Source: Chloroflexi bacterium 13_1_40CM_68_21 (GTDB lineage: Bacteria > Chloroflexota > Limnocylindria > P2-11E). Taken from it: a stretch of 22,807 bases of DNA. Each line of letters begins with the position of its first letter. Within the stretch, counting starts at the first letter, position 1. The stretch lies in contig MNEO01000052.1 in assembly GCA_001917735.1 (NCBI GenBank), forward strand, positions 1 to 22,807, read 5' to 3'. A program made the position numbers and the translations under genes. Of the stretch, positions 7,195-14,715 are shown piece after piece. The notes below the pieces were generated by a model that saw only the letters and a list, made by a program, of their open reading frames with translations, did not search any database and was not told where the DNA came from.

Positions 7195-7220
7195 GGTTGG
7201 CGATCGTTTGGAGGTGCGGC

Positions 7221-8195
7221 ATGGCGAGCACGGTCGAACAGCGGCTCAAAGAGGTGGCGGCGGTCGGTCAGGAGATCGCCGAGACCGGGATCGCGTACCA
7301 CGACGGCAAGTTCGTCCCGCTCGCCGAAGCCAAGGTCTCCATCGCGACGCACGCGCTCCAGTACGGGACCGGGGTATTCGAGGGGATCCGCGCGTACTGG
7401 AATCCGGCGCACGAGCAGCTCTACGTCTTCCGGTTGCGCGAGCACTTCGAACGCATGGCCCGCTCGGTACGAATCATGCGCATCGAGCTGCCTGGGGACG
7501 CGCAGGCACTCTCGGAGATCGCCCTCGAGCTCCTGCGCAAGAACGGCTTTCGGAGCGATGTCTACATTCGCCCGCTCGCGTTCAAGGCGGCGCGGTCGGT
7601 CAAGGTCGCGCTCAAGGGCCTTCGCGACGGATTCGGGATGTACGCCTTCCCACTGGGCGCGTACCTGCCGACCGGCGGCCTCGCCGCGCGGACCGCGAGC
7701 TGGCGGCGGACGTCCGACGACGCGATTCCGGCGCGCGGCAAGCTGACCGGCGCGTACATCAACACCGCGCTCGCGGTCGACGAGGCCCACGACTACGAGT
7801 CGGATGAAGCGATCTTTCTCACCGCCGACGGTCACGTCTCCGAGGGCGGCGGCGCGAACATCTTCATGGTCCGCGACGGCGCGCTCGTCACGCCGCCGGT
7901 GACCGCCGACATCCTCGAGGGGATCACCCGCGACTCGATCCTCCAGATCGCCGGCGAGCTTGGCATGCTCGTCGAAGAGCGGCAGATCGACCGCACCGAG
8001 CTCTATGTCGCGGAGGAGGTCTTCTTCTGCGGCACCGGCGCGCAGGTCGCGCCGTGCGTGGAGGTCGACCGGCGCCCGGTCGGCGACGGCGCGATCGGAC
8101 CGGTGGCCAAGAGGATCGGCGACATCTACTTCGCGATCGCGCATGGCGATGACAACCGGCACTCGGAGTGGCGCACGGCGGTCTACAAGGGGTGA
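7221..8195 (+). CDS. ilvE: Branched-chain amino acid aminotransferase
   Basis: A 324-residue fold-type IV PLP aminotransferase that moves amino groups between glutamate and the keto acids of Ile, Val and Leu; many relatives also accept phenylpyruvate. The family motif YGTGVFEGIRAY is at 48-59, the Schiff-base Lys174 in ARGKLTGAYIN, and the cofactor Glu208 in SEGGGANIF. The DILEGITRDS segment and the CGTGAQV loop near the C-terminus are also standard. The ATG at 7221 is chosen over an in-frame TTG 24 bases earlier because GGAGG (7210-7214) lies six bases before it. It follows the leader peptide and terminator and overlaps pheA by four bases (GTGA). Confidence 0.94.
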   Translation: MASTVEQRLKEVAAVGQEIAETGIAYHDGKFVPLAEAKVSIATHALQYGTGVFEGIRAYWNPAHEQLYVFRLREHFERMARSVRIMRIELPGDAQALSEIALELLRKNGFRSDVYIRPLAFKAARSVKVALKGLRDGFGMYAFPLGAYLPTGGLAARTASWRRTSDDAIPARGKLTGAYINTALAVDEAHDYESDEAIFLTADGHVSEGGGANIFMVRDGALVTPPVTADILEGITRDSILQIAGELGMLVEERQIDRTELYVAEEVFFCGTGAQVAPCVEVDRRPVGDGAIGPVAKRIGDIYFAIAHGDDNRHSEWRTAVYKG

Positions 8196-9052
8196 ACGTC
8201 GCCTACCAGGGACTCGCCGGCGCGTTCTCGGAAGCCGCGGCCGCCGCGCTCTTCCCGGGCGCGAATCTCGTTCCCCGGCCGACTTTCGCCGAGGTCTTCG
8301 CCGCGCTCGAAGGAGCCGAGGTCGACGCCGCGGTGGTACCGGTGGAGAACACGCACGCCGGGTCGGTGGCCGACGTGTACGACCTGCTCCGTCAGCACAG
8401 CGGCGCCAGGGTCGTCGCGGAGCTGATCCTCCGTGTGCGCCATTGCCTGCTCGGCGTGCGGGGCTCGCGGCTCGACGGAATACGCGTCGCGCGGTCGCAC
8501 CCGCAGGCACTGGCGCAGGTCGAGGAGTTCCTGCGCGCACATCAGATCCGGCCCGAGGTCGCGTTCGACACCGCCGGGGCCGCGTCGGAGGTCTCGGATC
8601 TGGCCGACAAGGCCGTCGCAGCGATCGCCAGCCGGCGCGCGGCGGAGCGGTACGACCTCGAGGTCCTGGCGGACTCGATCGAGACCTCGCGCGACAACTT
8701 CACGCGCTTCTTCGCGCTGGCCCGCGAAGCGGATCGCGGCCTCGCCGAGCGCATCCCACCCGCTCTTCGCGGAGGGCCGACGAAGACCAGCCTCGTCTAC
8801 AAGACGGCGAACCTGCCCGGTGCGCTCGTCCGTTCCCTCCAGCCGTTCGCGACCGCATGGATCCAGCTGTCGAAGATCGAATCGCGCCCGAGCCGCGCCG
8901 CGCCGTGGGACTACGTTTTCTATCTGGACTTCGAGGGCGACCCCGCCGCCTGGCCGGCGCGTGAAGCGCTGGCCCTGATGCGTACGTGCTGCGAGTGGAT
9001 CCAGCAGCTCGGCACGTATCCCGCCGCGACCGAGGTCTTCGAGCCCGATTAG
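8192..9052 (+). CDS. pheA: Prephenate dehydratase with ACT domain
   Basis: A 286-residue monofunctional prephenate dehydratase, which converts prephenate to phenylpyruvate in Phe synthesis. The N-terminal AYQGLAGAFSE motif, VENTHAGSV (51-59) and the catalytic TRFF (171-174) are all visible. A C-terminal ACT domain starts near residue 198 and carries the ESRP motif (230-233), which in this family binds Phe for feedback inhibition. No chorismate mutase domain is attached. The GTG at 8192 is chosen because it overlaps the ilvE stop (GTGA) and leaves the family's first strand at the N-terminus. IlvE can plausibly complete the pathway by transaminating phenylpyruvate. The stop overlaps the convergent livF stop. 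Confidence 0.94.
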   Translation: MNVAYQGLAGAFSEAAAAALFPGANLVPRPTFAEVFAALEGAEVDAAVVPVENTHAGSVADVYDLLRQHSGARVVAELILRVRHCLLGVRGSRLDGIRVARSHPQALAQVEEFLRAHQIRPEVAFDTAGAASEVSDLADKAVAAIASRRAAERYDLEVLADSIETSRDNFTRFFALAREADRGLAERIPPALRGGPTKTSLVYKTANLPGALVRSLQPFATAWIQLSKIESRPSRAAPWDYVFYLDFEGDPAAWPAREALALMRTCCEWIQQLGTYPAATEVFEPD

Positions 9053-9747
9053 CCCACGCCGAGATAGGTGCGCGCGACACCTTCGTCCCGAAGCAGCGCG
9101 TCCCCCGTGCCGCGCATCACGAGGCGGCCGAGATCCATGACGTACGCCTGATCGGCGAGCCGCAACGCGCGGAGCGCGTTCTGCTCCACCAGCAGCATCG
9201 TCACGCGCTGGCGCTTGAGCTCTGACAGCGTCTCGAAGACCCGAGCGACCACGAGCGGCGCGAGGCCGAGCGAGGGTTCGTCGAGCAACAGCAGGCGAGG
9301 CTCCGCGAGGAGCGCGCGGGCGATCGCGAGCATCTGTTGCTCGCCGCCAGAGAGGCTTCCCGCAAGCAGGGCGCGGCGCTCGCCGAGGATCGGAAAACGC
9401 TCGTACGCGGACTCGAGGCGCGATCGATCTCGGCCGCGCAGGCCCATCAGCAGGTTCTCCGCGACGGTCATGCGCGCGAGGATCTCGCGGCCCTCGGGCA
9501 CCTGGACGATGCCCGCCCTGACGATCTCGTGGGGCGCCGCGCCGCTGATGTCGCGCCCGGCGAAGCGGATGCGACCGGTCGCGCCGACGAGCCCGCTGAT
9601 CGCGGCCAGCGTGCTCGATTTCCCCGCGCCATTCGCGCCGATGAGCGCCGTCACCTCGCCCGACTCGACGCCGAACGAGATGCCGTGCACGGCCTCGACC
9701 GCGCCGTAGCGAACGCGGAGGTCCCTCACTTCGAGGAGCGCGCTCAA
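9049..9747 (-). CDS. livF: Branched-chain amino acid type ABC transporter ATP-binding protein LivF
   Basis: A 232-residue ATPase, the usual LivF length. Walker A GANGAGKSS is at 37-45, VQVPEGREIL carries the Q-loop region, the signature SGGEQQ is near 133-138, and Walker B LLLLDEPSLGLAP begins at 152. LLVEQN replaces the usual switch histidine, as is normal in LivF. The open frame extends upstream, but TTG at 9747 is the best start: it overlaps the livG stop (TTGA), has GAGGA on the minus strand six bases before it, and gives the expected length. It pairs with LivG to power import through LivH and LivM. It ends head-on with pheA, the two stop codons overlapping by four bases. Confidence 0.92.
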   Translation of the reverse strand: MSALLEVRDLRVRYGAVEAVHGISFGVESGEVTALIGANGAGKSSTLAAISGLVGATGRIRFAGRDISGAAPHEIVRAGIVQVPEGREILARMTVAENLLMGLRGRDRSRLESAYERFPILGERRALLAGSLSGGEQQMLAIARALLAEPRLLLLDEPSLGLAPLVVARVFETLSELKRQRVTMLLVEQNALRALRLADQAYVMDLGRLVMRGTGDALLRDEGVARTYLGVG

Positions 9748-10499
9748 GCGACGTCCTCGCTGCCCAGGTAGGCCTCGCGCACGATCGGGCTGCCCTGGAT
9801 CTCCGCGGGCGCGCCCTCGGCGATCTTGCGACCGAAGTTGAGGACGGCGATCCGCTCGCACGTTCCCATGACCAGCCGGACGTCGTGCTCGATCAGGAGG
9901 ATGGTGACCCCCTCGTCCACCAGGGCGCGCATCAGCTCACGAAGCCGTCCGGTCTCCGTCGGATTCATCCCCGCGGCCGGCTCGTCGAGCAGAAGGAGGC
10001 GCGGCTCCGACGCGAGCGCGCGGGCGATCTCAAGCCGGCGCTGGTCGCCATACGACAGCTCCCCCGCGAGAGCTTCCGCGCGCCGCGCGAGTCCGACGCG
10101 TTCGAGCAGTGCGCCGGCGCGGTCGCGGTCCGCGCGGTCCGGCGCGCCACGAGGCCAGAGCCGCCGCGCCGCGTCCGCGCGCATGCGAACGTGACGTCCG
10201 ACGAGCACGTTCTCAATCGCGCTGAGCCCCTTGAAGAGGCGCACGCCCTGGAACGTGCGGGCGATGCCGCGCGCGGTGAGAGCGTGCGGGGGCGATCCGG
10301 TCACGTCCGTCTCCGCGAAGCGGATCGTGCCCGTGTCGGCGCGCAGGTGACCGGAGATGAGATTCACAAGCGTCGTCTTCCCCGCGCCATTCGGTCCGAT
10401 GAGACCGAACGCCTGGCGCGGGGATACCGCGAGATCGACCGCGTTCACCGCGACGACCCCACCGAAGCGCTTGGTCAGGTGAATCGCCTCAAGCAACAT
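9744..10499 (-). CDS. livG: Branched-chain amino acid type ABC transporter ATP-binding protein LivG
   Basis: A 251-residue ATPase. Walker A GPNGAGKTT begins at 35, the Q-loop region reads IARTFQGVRLF, the signature segment is ELSYGDQRRLEIARAL, and Walker B LLLLDEPAAGMNPTE is the diagnostic LivG form. LLIEHD provides the switch histidine, and VLNFGRKIAEG near the end is also typical. The ATG at 10499 lies 11 bases inside the end of livM, so the two are tightly coupled. The substrate class (branched-chain amino acids, or other amino acids, amides or urea) follows from the gene set rather than from this subunit. Confidence 0.92.
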   Translation of the reverse strand: MLLEAIHLTKRFGGVVAVNAVDLAVSPRQAFGLIGPNGAGKTTLVNLISGHLRADTGTIRFAETDVTGSPPHALTARGIARTFQGVRLFKGLSAIENVLVGRHVRMRADAARRLWPRGAPDRADRDRAGALLERVGLARRAEALAGELSYGDQRRLEIARALASEPRLLLLDEPAAGMNPTETGRLRELMRALVDEGVTILLIEHDVRLVMGTCERIAVLNFGRKIAEGAPAEIQGSPIVREAYLGSEDVA

Positions 10500-11361
10500 C
10501 GGCCGCCCCGATCTCCTGCAGCCGTCGCGTGCGCCGGAGCTGTGCGACCGTCACCAGACCGCGCGGCAGGTAAATGATGACCAGCAGCAGGATCAGCCCC
10601 TGCAGGATGTCGCGGTAGTCCTTCAGGGGTCGAAGCAGCTCGGGTAGCGCGGTGAGCAGGGCCGCTCCGAAGATCGGCCCGAGCGGATTCGGGATACCGC
10701 CGACGACGGCGAAGACGAGGATCTGAACCGCCTTGGAGAAGGCGAAGTCGTTCGGCTCGATCGAGAACGTGAGGTGCGCCGAGAGACCGCCGGCCCAGGC
10801 GGCCACCAGCGCGCCCGCAACGAATGCCCCGAGCTTGTACCGACGGACCGCGATGCCCTGGCTCGCCGCGGCGGTCTCGTCCTCGCGGATGGCGGCCCAC
10901 GCCCGTCCGACGGTCGATCCCTGCACCCGCCAGAGGACGTATGCGACGACCGCCAGCGAGAGGTAAATGTGCCAGAGCTCGGTCTTCGGCGGGATGCCGT
11001 TGAGGCCCTGGCCCTTCCCGGTGATCGGCGTGGCGAGAAGGATCACGCGGAGCACCTCGCCGAACGCGAGCGTCGCGATCGCGAGATACACGCCACGCAG
11101 GCGGAAGACGGTGAGCCCGAGCGGCGCCGCGGTCGCGCCTGCGGCAAGGGCACCGACGACGAGCGCGATGGGAAAGGGCGTCCCCAGGTGGCGACCGAGA
11201 AGTGCCGAGACGTACGCCCCGATACCCATGAACGCGGCGTTTCCGAGAGTCAGCTGCCCCGCGTAGAGCGTGACCCAGACGGAGAGGGCAAGGAGCGCGC
11301 TGACGCCGACGAATCCGATGAGCGTCGAGTACGCCGCGAGGAAGTCGCCGATCTCGTCCAT
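10489..11361 (-). CDS. livM: Branched-chain amino acid type ABC transporter permease LivM
   Basis: A 290-residue membrane permease with eight or more hydrophobic helices. The LivM hallmarks GQLTLGNAAFMGIGAY (residues 35-50) and LRGVYLAIATLAFGE are present, as is the coupling segment near STVGRAWAAIREDETAAASQGI that contacts the ATPase. It should form a heterodimer with LivH. The ATG at 11361 overlaps the livH stop by one base (TGATG). Length is normal and no break is seen. Confidence 0.92.
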   Translation of the reverse strand: MDEIGDFLAAYSTLIGFVGVSALLALSVWVTLYAGQLTLGNAAFMGIGAYVSALLGRHLGTPFPIALVVGALAAGATAAPLGLTVFRLRGVYLAIATLAFGEVLRVILLATPITGKGQGLNGIPPKTELWHIYLSLAVVAYVLWRVQGSTVGRAWAAIREDETAAASQGIAVRRYKLGAFVAGALVAAWAGGLSAHLTFSIEPNDFAFSKAVQILVFAVVGGIPNPLGPIFGAALLTALPELLRPLKDYRDILQGLILLLVIIYLPRGLVTVAQLRRTRRLQEIGAADVA

Positions 11362-12239
11362 CAGACGCGATCCGCGACGCGCTGGCCGAGGAGGCCAGAC
11401 GGTCGCACGATGAGCACGAGGAACAGGAGGCCGAACGCGAAGGCGTCGCGCAGCTCGGCGGGCAGATAGACGAGGCTCGCGACCTCTCCCAGTCCCAGGA
11501 GGTAGGCGCCGAGGACCGCGCCCGGAAGGCTCCCCATGCCGCCGACCACCATCACCGTGAACGCGCGCAGCTCGAGTGGCAGGCCCATCCTCGAGTCGAC
11601 GGAGTCGTACGCGAACCCGAGGAGCACACCGGCCAGCCCGCCGAGCCCGGCCGAGATGAAGAAGGTCGCGGCGATCGCGCGCTCGACGTCGACGCCGAGG
11701 ATGCGCGCCGCCCGAGGGTTCTCGGCGAGCGCCCGGATGTCCCTGCCGAGGCTCGTCGATCGCACGAGGTATGTGAGTCCGAGCATGAGAGCGATCGCGA
11801 GCACGATGATCGCGAGGCGGACACCCTCGAGCGTCGCGTCGCCGATGTGGATCAGGAACGACGGGACGGTGCCGCGCGGGAACGTGATGAAGTCACCGCC
11901 GTACCGAAGCTCGACGAGGCGGACGACGACGAGCGTGACCGCGAGGCTCGAGATCATCGCCGACAGCGGTGGCGCGCCGCGGCGGCGAAGCGGAGCGAAG
12001 GCGATCCGGTCCAGGACGATCCCGAACAGGCCGGTCGCGACGAACGCGATGACGATCGCCGCATACCACGGCAGCCCGAGTGTCGTGATGACGAAAAGCG
12101 CAGTGAAGGCGCCGAGCATGAAGACCGTCGGGTGCGCGAGATTCAGGATGTCGAGGACGCTGAACACCAACGCGAACCCCACGGCGAAGAGCGCATAGAT
12201 GCTGCCGATGAAGATCGCGTTATAGAGCTGCTCGAGCAT
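11361..12239 (-). CDS. livH: Branched-chain amino acid type ABC transporter permease LivH
   Basis: A 292-residue permease with about eight helices. The N-terminal IYALFAVGFALVFSVLDILNLAHP segment and the coupling-loop region LGRDIRALAENPRAARILGVD are diagnostic for LivH; the central GLGGLAGVLLG and VMVVGGMGSLPGAVLGAY motifs also fit. It begins 230 bp after livJ, and the intervening DNA carries a large inverted repeat. This is the only sizeable gap in the importer operon, so livHMGF expression may be set separately from livJ. Confidence 0.92.
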   Translation of the reverse strand: MLEQLYNAIFIGSIYALFAVGFALVFSVLDILNLAHPTVFMLGAFTALFVITTLGLPWYAAIVIAFVATGLFGIVLDRIAFAPLRRRGAPPLSAMISSLAVTLVVVRLVELRYGGDFITFPRGTVPSFLIHIGDATLEGVRLAIIVLAIALMLGLTYLVRSTSLGRDIRALAENPRAARILGVDVERAIAATFFISAGLGGLAGVLLGFAYDSVDSRMGLPLELRAFTVMVVGGMGSLPGAVLGAYLLGLGEVASLVYLPAELRDAFAFGLLFLVLIVRPSGLLGQRVADRV

Positions 12240-12261
12240 CTACACAGAGAGTCTGAGCGCA

Positions 12262-12450
12262 GGTCGGGGCGAGCGAGCGCCGCGGGTGGCACGGGGGAGC
12301 GGGGGTCGCGCGCGATGCGCGGGTTCCCCGGGGCCCCGTCCGCGCGTGAAGTCGCGGGCCGACCAACGGCGTCGCGGTACGGGGAGGGTGCGCGAGCGCG
12401 CGACCCCCCGACCCCGGGACAGGACCCGCGGCGCGCTCGGCAACCCCGCC
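12262..12450. repeat. Long GC-rich inverted repeat between livJ and livH
   Basis: The 230-bp non-coding gap holds nested inverted repeats. The inner arms are 12300-12330 and 12380-12410, 31 bases each with about 24 pairs, including GGGGGTCGCGCGC against GCGCGCGACCCCC. Outer arms at 12275-12287 (GAGCGCCGCGGGT) and 12424-12438 also pair, with one two-base bulge. In the minus-strand transcript this would be a stem-loop of up to 190 nt placed straight after livJ. It has no T-run. A role in partial termination, mRNA 3'-end protection or differential expression of the binding protein is inferred. I see no coding potential here. Confidence 0.7.
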
Positions 12451-12469
12451 GGACGCTACGTGCGCGCGG

Positions 12470-13642
12470 TCACTGGAAGGGTATGAACTGACCGTCCTTG
12501 ACGGTCATGACGAAGGTCGGCTGCTTCACGTCGTGCTCCGGAGTGAACGAGAACGCGCCCAGCGGCGTGGCCAGGTTGTTCACCGCCTCGAGCTGCTTTT
12601 TCACCTGCTCCTTGTCGGTCATGCGGCTCGTGCGTTTCATCGCATCGATCAGCGCGAGCATGGCCGTGTACGACTGCGCCGCGAATTGATCGGGGTCCTT
12701 CCCGTACGACAGCTTGTACGCGGCGATGAAGTCGGTGTTCGTCTTGTCGGTGCTCGCCTTCGACCACGCTGTGCCGACGATGATGAGTCCGGCGTTGGCG
12801 TTCGAGAGGAGCGCGGAGGAGTTGAGCCCGTTCCCGCCGATGACGCGCTTGCCGGGCATCTGCTTCGTGATCTCGTCGAGGATCTTCCCCGCCGGGCCGG
12901 CAAGAGACGATGCCACGATCGCATCGGGGTTCTCGGCCTTCGCCGCGGTGACGAACGGCGCGAAGTCGACGTCAGTCGCGCGGTACGGAATCTCCTTCGC
13001 CACCGTGACGCCGTTCACCTTGAACGCGTCCTTGAAGATCTGCAGGTCGTCGAGCTCGAACTTGCCGTCGCCGTAGATGATGACGACCTTCTTGAGCCCG
13101 AGCTTGGACGTCGCGGCCTTCACGGTCTCGGGCACGGCGCTCTGCTCGCCGAGCGATGCCCGGAAGATCCAGTCACACGGGCCGTAGTCGCACTTACCGA
13201 CGATGCCGATGCCCGTGTTCGAGATCGCGATGACCGGCGTGCTCGCAGCCTGTGCGACAGGGTGCGCGCCCGCAGCCACGGCGGAAAGCGTCGGCCCGAG
13301 GATCGCGGCGACCTTGTCCTGCTCGATGAACTTCTTGAAGACGGTGATGCCCTGATCCTTGGTCGAGCCGTCGTCCTCGACGATGAGCTGGATCTTCTGG
13401 CGGCCGTTCTGGAAACCGCCGGTCGCGTTGAACTGGTCGACCGCGAGCTGCGCGCCGTTGGTCTGCTGCGGGTTGTAGAAGTTGGCGGCGCCGGTCTTGG
13501 ACGTGGCGAGCCCGATCTTCACGTCGGGCAGCGGGCCGAGGCTCGCTGATCCGGTCGCCGTCGACGTCCCGCCCGTGCCTCCGCACGCCGAAATGACGAC
13601 CGCGAGCGCGGCAACCGCGACCGCCAGATACCGGAGCTTCAT
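12470..13642 (-). CDS. livJ: Branched-chain amino acid type ABC transporter substrate-binding lipoprotein
   Basis: A 390-residue periplasmic-binding protein of the Leu/Ile/Val (type I) family. Residues 1-20 form a lipoprotein signal, with MKLRY, a hydrophobic stretch and the lipobox ISAC (Cys20). A Thr/Ser/Gly linker follows, then VKIGLATSKTGAANFY, the usual first strand and ligand loop. KCDYGPCDW around residues 170-178 may form a disulfide loop. ATG at 13642 is chosen because GGGGAGGA precedes it by five bases and it gives a proper signal peptide; the frame is open a little further. The ligand is unproven: this family also binds other amino acids, amides and urea. A kelch lipoprotein gene lies 38 bp upstream on the same strand. 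Confidence 0.92.
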   Translation of the reverse strand: MKLRYLAVAVAALAVVISACGGTGGTSTATGSASLGPLPDVKIGLATSKTGAANFYNPQQTNGAQLAVDQFNATGGFQNGRQKIQLIVEDDGSTKDQGITVFKKFIEQDKVAAILGPTLSAVAAGAHPVAQAASTPVIAISNTGIGIVGKCDYGPCDWIFRASLGEQSAVPETVKAATSKLGLKKVVIIYGDGKFELDDLQIFKDAFKVNGVTVAKEIPYRATDVDFAPFVTAAKAENPDAIVASSLAGPAGKILDEITKQMPGKRVIGGNGLNSSALLSNANAGLIIVGTAWSKASTDKTNTDFIAAYKLSYGKDPDQFAAQSYTAMLALIDAMKRTSRMTDKEQVKKQLEAVNNLATPLGAFSFTPEHDVKQPTFVMTVKDGQFIPFQ

Positions 13643-13680
13643 CTGTGTCCTCCCCGCGCGCGCGCCGCGCGTGTCCGATG

Positions 13681-14694
13681 CTAGCGAACGTCGAGCGCTT
13701 CGCACACCGCGGTCTGGCTTCCGCCCGGGGTCGGGCCACCGCTCAGGACCAGGATCGCACCGCGAGGAACGCCGCTCGTGCCGCCGACGGCAGCGACGCC
13801 GACCCCGTGACGCGGCGTGGGCAGATCAGGGCCCCGCGACCATGCACCGGTCCGCTCGTCATAGATCTCGACCTCCTTGAAGGTGCCGAGCGGCTGCTCG
13901 CCACCAACGAGGTAGACGCGACCATCCCAGGCCGCTGCGCCGACGCCCCCTCGGGGGGTCGGCGCATCGGCGAGCTTCTCCCAGCGATCCGTCTGCGGCA
14001 GATAACACTCGAGCGTTCCGAGGTTCGCGGACAGTGAGAGGCGCCGCCCTGCGACCGCGCAGACGCGGCCGTTGAGCGCCACCGCGGCGAGATGGTCGCG
14101 CGGCGTCGGGATCGGTGCGAGCGTCCGCCAATCACGCGTGGTGACGTCGTACACGTATGTCGGCGAGATGAGACGCGATCCGTCCGCGCCGCCAACGACA
14201 TAGATGCGCGTGTTGATCGCGACCGCGGCGCCGGCGGCGCGAGGCGACGGCATCGGCGCGATCTCCGACCAGCGACCGGTTGCCACGTCGAAGCGAAATG
14301 ACCGCGCGGTCGCAGCCCCCGCGTACCCGCCGAAGACGTAGACGCCCTCGTCACCACTGGTCTGTATCCCGAAGACAGCCGCGGACATCGGGTGATCGAC
14401 GCCATGCGGAAGATCCGCGAGGCGATCCCAGCGGCCGGTCGCGGCGTCGTAGCGCTCGACCCGGTCGGGGCCACCGAATCCGCCGATCACGTAGACCTTG
14501 TCCTGCTGGTAGACCGCCGCAGCGACCTCGCTGCGCGGCGTCGGAATGTCCGCGAGCCGCCGCCACGCGAGCGGCGCGGCAGAGCTCGTGGTGGTCGCTG
14601 CGCTGCGCGATGGAGCGGGCGCGGCCGTGCTCGGTTGTTCCCCCGGCCCGCAGGCCACGAGCGCGAGCGCGACGAGCGCGAGCGACCGGCGCAT
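13681..14694 (-). CDS. Kelch-repeat lipoprotein
   Basis: A 337-residue predicted lipoprotein. The N-terminal MRRSLALVAL signal ends in the lipobox LVAC (Cys15), followed by a Ser/Thr/Ala/Pro linker to about residue 40. The rest is a beta-propeller of kelch repeats of about 45-50 residues. At least five show the pattern hydrophobic-GG, then Tyr-Asp and Trp (for example VYVIGGFGG, VYVFGGYAG, IYVVGGADG, VYLVGGEQP), joined by LxxxPTPR turns; ILVLSGGPTPGG closes the ring. The function is unknown; such propellers bind proteins or glycans at the cell surface. ATG at 14694 gives the signal peptide and has AGGAG two bases upstream. It leads the liv operon on the same strand with a 38-bp GC-only gap. 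Confidence 0.85.
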   Translation of the reverse strand: MRRSLALVALALVACGPGEQPSTAAPAPSRSAATTTSSAAPLAWRRLADIPTPRSEVAAAVYQQDKVYVIGGFGGPDRVERYDAATGRWDRLADLPHGVDHPMSAAVFGIQTSGDEGVYVFGGYAGAATARSFRFDVATGRWSEIAPMPSPRAAGAAVAINTRIYVVGGADGSRLISPTYVYDVTTRDWRTLAPIPTPRDHLAAVALNGRVCAVAGRRLSLSANLGTLECYLPQTDRWEKLADAPTPRGGVGAAAWDGRVYLVGGEQPLGTFKEVEIYDERTGAWSRGPDLPTPRHGVGVAAVGGTSGVPRGAILVLSGGPTPGGSQTAVCEALDVR

Positions 14695-14698
14695 CACT

Positions 14699-14710
14699 CC
14701 TATATATAGG
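14699..14710. promoter_or_regulatory. Palindromic bidirectional promoter element CCTATATATAGG
   Basis: A perfect 12-bp palindrome lies in the 21-bp gap between the divergent kelch and TauE genes. Its TATATATA core offers a TATATA -10 box to both strands, 6-8 bases before the minus-strand ATG (14694) and 7-9 bases before the plus-strand ATG (14716). On the minus strand ATGACC at 14727-14732 lies 18 bases away and may act as a -35. Its ends also provide the AGG of each Shine-Dalgarno. It could instead, or also, bind a dimeric regulator. Confidence 0.5.
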
Positions 14711-14715
14711 TGACG

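Noticed and set aside
7067..7200. T-box riboswitch before ilvE
   Set aside because: I see no T-box consensus, specifier loop or long stem I; the leader is under 160 nt and fits peptide-based attenuation much better.
7122..8540. Long minus-strand frame opposite ilvE and pheA
   Set aside because: Low-complexity Arg-rich product spanning two well-supported genes; a shadow frame.
12533..13549. Plus-strand frame of 338 codons opposite livJ
   Set aside because: Antisense shadow of the binding protein with no domain pattern or Shine-Dalgarno.
13643..13680. Separate promoter for livJ in the gap after the kelch gene
   Set aside because: The 38 bases are almost only G and C on both strands apart from the Shine-Dalgarno; no -10-like box is visible.
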